A DNA stretch of 64,000 nucleotides from Pseudomonas sp. Os17. GTDB taxonomy: Bacteria > Pseudomonadota > Gammaproteobacteria > Pseudomonadales > Pseudomonadaceae. The stretch is taken from the NCBI RefSeq assembly GCF_001547895.1, contig NZ_AP014627.1:3537501-3601500 (forward strand). The letters run 5' to 3'. The translations under genes were made by a program, and so were the position numbers. Positions 56,809 through 64,000 of this stretch are shown here, piece after piece. Numbering within the stretch: position 1 is the stretch's first letter; each line of letters starts with the position of its first letter. Below the pieces are notes generated by a model. That model ran no database searches. It saw only the letters and a program-made list of their open reading frames with translations, and had not been told where the DNA came from.

Positions 56809-56997
56809 TCAGGGCTTGACCTTGCGACGCATCACGCCATTGATCACCACCACGACCACCGCCACGCCAATGGCGATGTACTGGAACAGTTTTTCGCTGA
56901 TCACGCCGTGGTTCTGCAGGTAGGAAAGGCCAAGCATGATCCCCAGTACCACCAGGGAAATCAGAATCGAGTATTTCAAGCGTTGTGACTGGGTCAT
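56809..56997 (-). CDS. Small inner-membrane protein (62 aa)
   Basis: ATG 56997 is chosen; GGACCCCGCA precedes it and the longer frame from 57054 adds a hydrophilic tail. Two hydrophobic helices (about 9-26 and 38-54) end in RRKVKP, so the C-terminus faces the cytoplasm. Family not recognised. It is convergent with the Fur-like gene, 13 bp between stops. Confidence 0.65.
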   Translation of the reverse strand: MTQSQRLKYSILISLVVLGIMLGLSYLQNHGVISEKLFQYIAIGVAVVVVVINGVMRRKVKP

Positions 56998-57168
56998 TGC
57001 GGGGTCCTGAAGCTGAAAATGTATCCGCTGTGTATCAAGGTCGATGCCAAGCACCTACCAGGTTTTGGGGATGAGCCGGGGAAATCGGGGTCACATGGTA
57101 CAGGCGCCAAGGAGATTTTGCTTACTTGACGGCCTGTTGCGTTTTCCGTGCCCTTTGAGGATTGATAA

Positions 57169-57297
57169 ATGTTTCGTCGAATCACGCTGCTGATTCCCCT
57201 GCTGGCCATCCTGACCCTGTCAGGCTGCATCATCATGCCCCGCGATGGCGGCCATCATCGTTACTACGACGGCGGTCCCGGCTACTACCACCGCTGA
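57169..57297 (+). CDS. 42-residue lipoprotein, Gly/Tyr/His-rich
   Basis: Short ORF found by reading the gap. ATG 57169 has TTGAGG upstream. Signal peptide MFRRITLLIPLLAILT with the lipobox LSGC, Cys20. The mature part has 23 residues, rich in Gly, His, Arg and Tyr (GGHHRYYDGGPGYYHR). Bacterial lipidation would occur at Cys20. The complete signal peptide plus lipobox in so short a frame makes chance unlikely. Function unknown; His/Tyr-rich tails may bind metal. Confidence 0.68.
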   Translation: MFRRITLLIPLLAILTLSGCIIMPRDGGHHRYYDGGPGYYHR

Positions 57298-57385
57298 AAC
57301 GTGCGGCCAATCCATCGGCCGCAGCGCATCGCCTACCACCAACGCCCGCCCCGTCGCGGGCGTTTTGCTGCCAGGGGTGGCGGTT

Positions 57386-58300
57386 TCAGGGGCGCGAAGT
57401 CAGGTTGCCGGGACGGGCGAACAGCTCCACCAACCAGTCGACCAGCACCCGTACCCGGGTCGACAGGTGGCGCTGGGGCGGATACAGCGCAGTCAAGGGC
57501 AGCGTCGGCGCCGGGCAATCCTGCAGCACCTCCTGCAGAAGGCCGGCCTGCAACTGCCGGGCAACGTTGTAGTACGGGGTCTGCACCAGCCCGTAACCGG
57601 CCTCGCAGGCCGCCAGGTAACCGTCGGCGCTGTTGACCGCCACCTGCTTGGGCAACTGCATCTGGCGCAACTGGCCGTCGACGAAGAACTCCAGGCCATA
57701 GCGCTTGCCGCTGACGCTGGAGAAGTACTCCACCATCTGATGCCCCTCCAGCTCCGCCGGGGACCGTGGGATCCCCCGCTGGCGCAGGTAGCCGGGGCTG
57801 GCGCACGTCACCTGCTGCAATTGCACCAGCGGCCGCGCCACCAGGCTCTCGTCCAGCGTCGGGCCGCCACGCAGGGCGCAATCGACGCCTTCGCGGATCA
57901 GGTCCACCGGACGGTCATTGAGGCCGATTTCCAGCTCGATCAACGGGTAGCGGGCGGAGAACTCCGGCAATGCCGGGATCACCATCAGGCGACCGATGCC
58001 CACCGGCATGTCGATGCGCAACAGCCCCCGGGGATGGTGCCGGGTCAGGGAAAACGCCGCCTCGGTTTCCTCCAGGTCCGCCAGCAGTTGCACGCAGCGC
58101 CGGTAATAGGCGGCGCCGTCCAGGGTCGGGCTGACCTGGCGGGTGGTGCGGTGCAGCAGTTGCACCCCCAGGTGGGCTTCCAGTTGCTTGATCAGGATGG
58201 TCACCGAAGCCCGGGGCAGTTGCAGGTCGTCGGCGGCCCGGGCAAAGCCGCCAAGCTCGACGATGCGGGTGAAGACGCGCATGGCGTTGAAACGGTCCAT
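57386..58300 (-). CDS. LysR-family regulator divergent to the aldo/keto reductase
   Basis: 304 residues. HTH at about 1-60 (MDRFNAMRVFTRIVELGGFARAADDL ... RASVTILIKQLEAHLG), CrgA-like subgroup; effector domain about 88-295. It shares a 120-bp AT-rich gap with the divergent aldo/keto reductase, which is probably its target. Confidence 0.9.
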   Translation of the reverse strand: MDRFNAMRVFTRIVELGGFARAADDLQLPRASVTILIKQLEAHLGVQLLHRTTRQVSPTLDGAAYYRRCVQLLADLEETEAAFSLTRHHPRGLLRIDMPVGIGRLMVIPALPEFSARYPLIELEIGLNDRPVDLIREGVDCALRGGPTLDESLVARPLVQLQQVTCASPGYLRQRGIPRSPAELEGHQMVEYFSSVSGKRYGLEFFVDGQLRQMQLPKQVAVNSADGYLAACEAGYGLVQTPYYNVARQLQAGLLQEVLQDCPAPTLPLTALYPPQRHLSTRVRVLVDWLVELFARPGNLTSRP

Positions 58301-58420
58301 GGAATACAGGCTCGCGATTATTTAGAAAATACCAATAGTGATAGCGTTTTTAGCCTGTTTATCGGTTTTTTGTCGAGTAGCAAACTGCACGCTCTTCCCC
58401 ACTCACCGGAGTAATCACCG

Positions 58421-59416
<996 letters not shown>

Positions 59417-59425
59417 AGCAAGCGG

Positions 59426-59454
59426 CTTGCGCGCTCGCCGGGCGAGCGCGCAAG
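59426..59454. terminator. Long GC hairpin between convergent genes
   Basis: CTTGCGCGCTCGCC and GGCGAGCGCGCAAG are perfect complements separated by a single base; the innermost pairs must open to form the loop. It follows the aldo/keto reductase stop by 9 bp and ends 10 bp before the next convergent stop. Confidence 0.7.
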
Positions 59455-59464
59455 CGTCGCGCAA

Positions 59465-59998
59465 TCAGGCTTTGGTGGAGACGTTCTTGTCGGTCACCGT
59501 GGTGCCGTTGCCCTTGCCGTAGTTCTGCAGGCTCTGCAGCACGTAGATGGCCTTCTTGTACTCGGGCACCAGGTAGTTGGCGTACTTGTTGCCCTTGATG
59601 TTGTTGTTCTGGATGTCATCGAGCTTCATGGCGAAGTATTCCAGGGCATTGAAGGGCTCGTCCGGGTTCTTCGGAATGCCGAAGCGGTCGAACTTGTCGC
59701 CGGCGTTGAGCAGATTCAGCGCGGTGACGTCGGAAATCAGCCCGTTGTTCTTCAAGAAAGTGCTCATGCCGCCCAGGGACTTGGTGGTCACGTTGGTCGG
59801 ATCAAAGCCCTTGATCTGCTTGTGCAGTTTCAACTGGTCCATCTTGCGGATGTCCAGCACCGTGGGGTTGCTTCCCACCAGGCTCAACATCTGCCGCACC
59901 TTGGCGCTCTGCGAAACCGGTTTGGAGGAACTGCCACCGCCGTCCTGCACCAACAGACCCGCCTTGCTGGTCCAGCCTCCAACGTATCCGATTGCCAT
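59465..59998 (-). CDS. Unrecognised 177-residue protein
   Basis: ATG 59998 (MAIGYVGGWTSKAG) is preceded by CAGGAGTGTCAGC. There is no classical signal peptide, no Cys and no membrane helix. The N-terminus is Gly/Ser-rich (QDGGGSSSKPVSQS). The middle is helical (about 30-130), with NPDEPFNALEYFAMKLDDIQNN. The C-terminus is Lys/Asn/Thr-rich. Base composition is less GC-rich than the neighbours and the upstream region is notably AT-rich, which may point to later acquisition. Absence of Cys and of a signal is also seen in type III, type VI or otherwise non-classically secreted proteins, but I have no family match. Confidence 0.65.
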   Translation of the reverse strand: MAIGYVGGWTSKAGLLVQDGGGSSSKPVSQSAKVRQMLSLVGSNPTVLDIRKMDQLKLHKQIKGFDPTNVTTKSLGGMSTFLKNNGLISDVTALNLLNAGDKFDRFGIPKNPDEPFNALEYFAMKLDDIQNNNIKGNKYANYLVPEYKKAIYVLQSLQNYGKGNGTTVTDKNVSTKA

Positions 59999-60177
59999 GC
60001 TGACACTCCTGTAGTCCGGCTTGCCGATCCCCCTGTTGCGCTTGCTAGCGCCAGCCCCTGAAAGCTCTGACAAGGGACCTGAAACTGGGTGGAAGCCGTG
60101 TTGAATCATCTGAATGGGCGCCAGTATCAACGCCGGGGGAGCCCGGCAACAACGCTTTATTTCCACAATTTACAATT

Positions 60178-60187
60178 TTTGTACAAA
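60178..60187. promoter_or_regulatory. AT-rich palindrome in the 177-residue gene's upstream region
   Basis: TTTGTACAAA, perfect 10-bp palindrome inside an AT-rich patch with ACAATT repeats on both sides, about 180 bp before the minus-strand start. Confidence 0.35.
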
Positions 60188-60360
60188 CTCGACACAATTC
60201 GCCCAAAGGCTTGATTTACAGGGTGGACAGAGGATCGCCCCTGCTCCAACCGTCATCTTTTCCTGGTCTGATCGAGGCTTTGCGCCCCTGCCCGGGGCCT
60301 TGGCCGAGCCGCGCTCATGGCGGTTTTCAAACCCGTCGCGATTTTTTTGGACGATCGTAC

Positions 60361-60387
60361 TAAAGAGCTGAAAAACCGCGCCGACAT
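60361..60387 (+). promoter_or_regulatory. Sigma-28 (FliA)-type promoter of the chemoreceptor gene
   Basis: TAAA, exactly 15 nt, then GCCGACAT. The FliA consensus is TAAA-N15-GCCGATAA; the -10 element agrees at 6 of 8 positions. It lies 67 bp before the ATG. FliA control of chemoreceptors is the rule, which supports it. Confidence 0.7.
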
Positions 60388-60453
60388 CCTGTGGATGCCC
60401 TGACACGGCTCATCCCCCCGAATAATAAAAAACGCTCGGTAAGGACAGGTCCC

Positions 60454-62448
60454 ATGCCCGCTTTGCGCACCATTCAAGCCCGCTACACGCTGTTTCTGGT
60501 CCTGTTCATTGTCTTGATGCTGATACTCACCGTCGTGGGCATCAGTCAGCTGGTCGCGCCCAAGCTGCGCCACACCGAAGAACAGGTGGCCCTCAATCGC
60601 ATCGCCGAAGTGGCGGAACGCATCCAGGGCGAACTGAACAAGGTCCAGGCCCAGCAGCGCAGCATCACCCAGACCATTCCCCTGCTCGACAGCGACAGCA
60701 TCGACCGGGTCCTGCCGGGGCTGGTGGACCAGTACGGCGAGCAGAAAGTCTTCGGTGGCGGCATCTGGCCCCTGCCGGGCCAGCGCACCCCGGGCCGCAA
60801 CAAGCACAGCACCTTCTGGCACCGCGACGCCTCCGGCAAGCTGGTGGTCAACACGTTCTGGAACAGCGACCCGGCCCCCAACTACTACGACCAGTCCTGG
60901 TACAAGGGCGGCATGCAGACCGCTCCCGGCCAGTGCGCCTGGGCCGCGGCCTACAAGGACGACGCCAGCGCCGAACCGCGGACCAACTGCGCCATGGCCA
61001 TCCGCCGTGACGGCCAGCCCTGGGGCGTGGCCACCATCGACGTGACCCTGGGCTTCTTCAACGACCTGGTGGCCCGCCAGGAAAAGGAACTCAACGCGCA
61101 GATGCTGATCGTCGAGGCCGACGGCAAGATCATCAGCAACAGCTCGCGCATCAGCGGCCCGATCGTCCTCAAGAACATTCGCGAACTGGCCGTCGCCTCG
61201 CCCTTCGCCGCCCGGATCCAGGCCGCGCTGGAGCAACGCGACAAGGGCAGCCAGCGCATCGAATTCGATAACGCCGGGGTGCCCAGCACCTTCTTCATGC
61301 GCGCCATCGAAGGCACCCCCTGGTTCCTCGCCAGCACCCTGCCCACCCAGCAGATCACCGCCCAGCGCGACGATGTGCTGAGCACCCTGAGCCTGTTGCA
61401 GATCCCCATGGTGATCCTGCTGGTGCTGCTGCAGGTCTATGCGATCCGTCAGCTGGTGCAACGGATGAAGATCCTCAAGGGCAACATCGATGCCCTGGCC
61501 ACCGGCGACGCCGACCTGACCCGGCGCATCGTGATCCGCGCCGAAGACGAGCTCGGCGCCATCGGCCATTCGGTCAACCACTTCATCCAGTACCTGCAGA
61601 CGATGATCGGCGAAGTGACCCAGGCCACCGACGCCATGGCCGGCAGCCTGGCGCAGTTGCAACAGAGTTCGGCCCACAGCCAGCAGATCCTGCTGCGTCA
61701 CGCTTCGGAAACCGACCAGACCGTGACCGCCATCACGCAGATGAGCAGCACCGCCGACAGCGTCGCGGCCAACGCCGCGCAGACCGCGGACTTCACCCGC
61801 CGCGCCAACGAGCATGCCGAGCATTCGCGAGTGGTGGTGGGCCAGGCCTCGGGCAGCGTCATCGCCCTGATCGACGAAGTGGCCGATGCCACCCACAAGG
61901 TCGAAGCCATGCAGGCCGACGCCCAGCGCATCACCGAAATCCTCGGGGTGATCGGCGACATCGCCGGACAGACCAACCTGCTGGCCCTCAACGCCGCCAT
62001 CGAAGCGGCCCGGGCCGGAGAGCAGGGACGCGGCTTCGCGGTGGTCGCCGACGAAGTCCGGGCACTGGCGGCGCGGACCCAGGACAGCACCTCGCAGATC
62101 AACGAAATGCTCAGCCGCCTGAGCCAGGGCGTCAGCTCCTCGGTGAGCGCCATGGAAAACACCCAGGCCAGTTGCCAGTCGGCGGCGGACGCCACCGCGC
62201 GGGTCAACACCGGCCTTGACCAGATGGCCGATTCGGTGAGCCAGATCAACAGCCTCAGCACCCAGATCGCCACCGCCGCCGAACAGCAGAGCGCGGTGAC
62301 CGAGGAGATCAACCGCAGCATGGTGAGCATCCGACACATGGTCGAGGAACTGGTGGAGAGCGCCCGGGCCGGCCAAAGCAATACCCAGAGCCTGCTGCAG
62401 GCCAACGCCCAGGTCAGCCACCTGATGAGCCGCTTCAAAGTCCGCTGA
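60454..62448 (+). CDS. Methyl-accepting chemotaxis protein with large periplasmic sensor
   Basis: 664 residues. TM1 about 12-34, periplasmic dCache-like sensor about 35-310 (with [20 protein letters not shown] and [10 protein letters not shown]), TM2 about 312-333, HAMP about 334-388, then the signalling helix with the hairpin tip [21 protein letters not shown] near 510. ATG 60454 is chosen over an upstream frame start. The Tyr/Trp/Asp pattern of the sensor resembles amino-acid or organic-acid receptors; ligand not assigned. No CheR-docking pentapeptide is seen at the C-terminus (FKVR). Confidence 0.92.
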   Translation: MPALRTIQARYTLFLVLFIVLMLILTVVGISQLVAPKLRHTEEQVALNRIAEVAERIQGELNKVQAQQRSITQTIPLLDSDSIDRVLPGLVDQYGEQKVFGGGIWPLPGQRTPGRNKHSTFWHRDASGKLVVNTFWNSDPAPNYYDQSWYKGGMQTAPGQCAWAAAYKDDASAEPRTNCAMAIRRDGQPWGVATIDVTLGFFNDLVARQEKELNAQMLIVEADGKIISNSSRISGPIVLKNIRELAVASPFAARIQAALEQRDKGSQRIEFDNAGVPSTFFMRAIEGTPWFLASTLPTQQITAQRDDVLSTLSLLQIPMVILLVLLQVYAIRQLVQRMKILKGNIDALATGDADLTRRIVIRAEDELGAIGHSVNHFIQYLQTMIGEVTQATDAMAGSLAQLQQSSAHSQQILLRHASETDQTVTAITQMSSTADSVAANAAQTADFTRRANEHAEHSRVVVGQASGSVIALIDEVADATHKVEAMQADAQRITEILGVIGDIAGQTNLLALNAAIEAARAGEQGRGFAVVADEVRALAARTQDSTSQINEMLSRLSQGVSSSVSAMENTQASCQSAADATARVNTGLDQMADSVSQINSLSTQIATAAEQQSAVTEEINRSMVSIRHMVEELVESARAGQSNTQSLLQANAQVSHLMSRFKVR

Positions 62449-62527
62449 ACGGTCACCCGCCGCCGCTGGCAGCCCAGGGCGGCGGGACTATATTGGAGGC
62501 TCCGGTCACAAGGAAGTGGAGTGCGTC

Positions 62528-62983
62528 ATGGGCCAGCGCCAATCACATCTGTTGCAGGAACAGATCCGCCACGAGCTGTACATCCATGCCGGTATCGACA
62601 CCGTCTACTACTACGTGACCCAGCCGGACCGCTGGCCGGAATGGCACCCTTGCAGCCTGCGGGCCGACACCGGGCTCGGCGGCTCGCTGCCGGCCGGCCA
62701 CCGCTTCAGCGAAACCATGGACCTGCTGGGGGTGCAGATCCCCATGAGCTACCGGGTGCTGGTCGCGCAGTTTCCCAAGGAGTTCAAGGCCGTGTTCAGC
62801 TCCGCCGCGCTGGACGGCTCGATTCACTACCAGTTGAGCAAACAGGGTGACGGCACACTGCTGCGCCGGACCCTGGCGTTCTCCACCGACCTGCATCTGA
62901 GCGGCCTGCGCCTGCGCATGGAGCAGCTGTCGGCCCAGGCCCTGGGCAATCTCAAGCAGCGCCTGGAAGCCGCGACCGGCTGA
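62528..62983 (+). CDS. SRPBCC (polyketide cyclase/START-like) protein
   Basis: 151 residues. The helix-grip pattern is visible: HELYIHAGIDTVYYYVTQPDRWPEWHPCS (about 15-43) and a C-terminal helix LRLRMEQLSAQALGNLKQRLEA. These folds bind hydrophobic ligands. ATG 62528 with AAGGAAGTG upstream. Its stop directly abuts that of the convergent SnoaL-like gene. Confidence 0.82.
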   Translation: MGQRQSHLLQEQIRHELYIHAGIDTVYYYVTQPDRWPEWHPCSLRADTGLGGSLPAGHRFSETMDLLGVQIPMSYRVLVAQFPKEFKAVFSSAALDGSIHYQLSKQGDGTLLRRTLAFSTDLHLSGLRLRMEQLSAQALGNLKQRLEAATG

Positions 62984-63427
62984 TCAGAAGGCGCCGTTGG
63001 CATTGGCGACCTGGTCCGGCAGCACCTGGCTGGTGTCCCAATGCTCGACGATCTTGCCCTGCTCCAGGCGATAGATATCGATGATCGACTTGACCACCCC
63101 CGGTTCGCGGCCGGTGTTGCGCACATGCACGATCACAAAGTCGCCATCGACGAACAGGCGTTTGATCTCGCTGCGCGATTGCGGGTAGTGCTGCTTGAGA
63201 AACTCGATAAAGGTCCTGAATCCCTCGATGCCGTCCGCCACGGCCGGATTGTGCTGAATGTAGTGCGCGCCTAGGTAGGGTCGGGCAGCGGCGAAGTCCT
63301 TGTCGTTCAGGGCCAGTTGATAGAACGCCAGCACATTGCGCCGGTTCTCCTGCTCCTGGGCGCTGTACCCGGCCAGCGCCGGAGTGGCCAACAACAGCAG
63401 GAACAACAACGTCAGGTAGGGTTTCAT
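62984..63427 (-). CDS. Secreted SnoaL-like protein
   Basis: 147 residues from ATG 63427. A signal peptide (MKPYLTLLFLLLLATPALAG) predicts periplasmic location. The NTF2/SnoaL fold (about 28-145) shows VLAFYQLALNDKDFAAARPYLGAHYIQHNP and the C-terminal DIYRLEQGKIVEHWDTSQ, typical of the SnoaL-like cyclase/ester cyclase family. Substrate unknown. Confidence 0.82.
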   Translation of the reverse strand: MKPYLTLLFLLLLATPALAGYSAQEQENRRNVLAFYQLALNDKDFAAARPYLGAHYIQHNPAVADGIEGFRTFIEFLKQHYPQSRSEIKRLFVDGDFVIVHVRNTGREPGVVKSIIDIYRLEQGKIVEHWDTSQVLPDQVANANGAF

Positions 63428-63747
63428 GGAACCTCGCTTGTGTGCCACGGGCCGTGCGCCCGGCCCTGTATAAGAATGTTCGCCCTGGCCGCCAGCCCAC
63501 CTGACAAATCTGTAACCCAGGCCTCAGGTTGCTGACAGCCAGCGCCGCTTAGGCTGTGCCAAACCCGCAGGACTCTATCGGCATGCAGGGCCCTGCAACA
63601 AGCCATCGGTGCATCAGGTCCGCAGCCGGTGGCGCCCGGGCAGCGGCTTTGTATCACCTTGATACATACACGGGCGCCACAAACCGGCAAAAACCGCAAA
63701 AATGCGCGGCACCCGGCAATGGCCCGCGTATCCACACGAGATATTCC
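63428..63747. other. Divergent intergenic region, 320 bp
   Basis: Between the SnoaL-like gene (minus) and the DUF411 gene (plus). Contains a 7-bp inverted repeat at 63650-63666 in the presumed DUF411 promoter. Nothing else identified. Confidence 0.5.
63650..63666. promoter_or_regulatory. Inverted repeat before the DUF411 gene
   Basis: TGTATCA-CCT-TGATACA, perfect 7-bp arms with 3-nt spacing, 81 bp before the start codon. Likely operator for a dimeric regulator, possibly metal-responsive given the gene. Confidence 0.5.
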
Positions 63748-64000
63748 ATGAAACACACACTGCGTCTGGCGGCCCTGTCCGCCCTGTTCCTCACCTCCCT
63801 GGCCCAGGCCGCCGGCAGCATCGACATCGATGTCCACCGGGACGCCAACTGTGGCTGCTGCAAGAAGTGGATCGAGCATTTGCAGGCCAACGGCTTCAAT
63901 GTCCGCGATCATGTCGAGGCCGACATGAGCCCGGTCAAGCAGCGCCTGGGCGTGGCACCGCGCCTGGGCTCCTGCCACACCGCGGTCATCGACGGCAAGT
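63748..64000 (+). CDS. DUF411 copper-related periplasmic protein (3' end outside window)
   Basis: At least 84 residues visible. Signal peptide MKHTLRLAALSALFLTSLAQA, then the DUF411 opening VHRDANCGCCKKWIEHL with a CGCC metal-binding-type motif, HVEADMSPVKQRLGV and LGSCHTAVI. DUF411 proteins often accompany copper resistance genes. The frame is open at the right edge; family length is about 145-150 residues, so roughly 60 residues are missing. Confidence 0.88.
   Translation, partial: MKHTLRLAALSALFLTSLAQAAGSIDIDVHRDANCGCCKKWIEHLQANGFNVRDHVEADMSPVKQRLGVAPRLGSCHTAVIDGK

Larger units (their letters stand above)
59999..60453. other. Divergent intergenic region, 455 bp
   Basis: Between the 177-residue gene (minus) and a chemoreceptor gene (plus). 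A very AT-rich patch at 60157-60205 holds three ACAATT repeats and the palindrome TTTGTACAAA (60178-60187). A FliA-type promoter lies at 60361-60387. No ORF. Confidence 0.55.

Noticed and set aside
60253..62421. 722-codon open frame opposite the chemoreceptor
   Set aside because: Antisense shadow; the plus-strand gene has HAMP and signalling-domain motifs and a promoter.

Overview
The window is about 64 kb of GC-rich chromosome from a fluorescent Pseudomonas, most likely of the P. protegens / P. chlororaphis / P. fluorescens group. The evidence is the Fap functional-amyloid genes, a complete phenylacetate catabolon in Pseudomonas order, pyoverdine-type PvdQ with a FecR/FpvR-like anti-sigma factor, a PtrA-CopRS-like copper module, REP elements and the general gene style. 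I see no rRNA, tRNA, CRISPR array, prophage or intact insertion sequence. The region reads as core or flexible chromosome rather than an island.

Layout. 1-2.7 kb: 3' end of the fap amyloid export operon (fapD partial, fapE, fapF), facing a sigma-54 activator whose receiver-like domain lacks the phospho-acceptor Asp (2.8-4.1 kb). 4.5-21.1 kb: phenylacetic acid degradation. paaY and paaX run leftward. paaFGHIJK and then paaABCDE, a DUF485 gene, paaL and paaZ run rightward from two promoters that carry the same PaaX-like operator motif. The genes encode activation (PaaK), epoxidation (PaaABCDE), isomerisation (PaaG), ring opening and oxidation (PaaZ), beta-oxidation-like steps (PaaF, PaaH, PaaJ), thioesterases (PaaI, PaaY), uptake (PaaL) and repression (PaaX). 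21.1-31.9 kb: REP cluster, nhaB, a gnd-zwf-HAD phosphatase operon, a phosphoethanolamine transferase, and ptrA-copR-copS.

31.9-44 kb: chrA with a GNAT gene, a ZapE-like ATPase, a WYL regulator with an NTF2-like protein behind a 12-bp perfect palindrome, a Fur-controlled FecI-FecR-TonB receptor signalling set, an NCS2 purine permease, a LEA14-type lipoprotein, a small IS-derived element and glsB. 44-52.5 kb: ferric-reductase-like membrane flavoprotein, MFS exporter with divergent LysR, nitrilase with divergent LysR, small proteins and dpkA. 52.7-56.8 kb: FpvR-like anti-sigma factor, pvdQ and a small Fur-like DNA-binding protein. 56.8-64 kb: small membrane protein and lipoprotein, LysR with aldo/keto reductase, an unrecognised 177-residue protein, a chemoreceptor with a sigma-28-type promoter, SRPBCC and SnoaL-like proteins, and the start of a DUF411 metal-related protein.

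I found no clearly new multi-gene system. The best leads are regulatory: the twin PaaX-like promoters, the palindromes before the WYL, Fur-like and DUF411 genes, the CopR-like box and the FliA-type promoter. The truncated Fur-like protein, the 177-residue orphan and the IS-derived miniature element next to glsB also merit a look. Names rest on reading protein motifs from memory; no database search was run.
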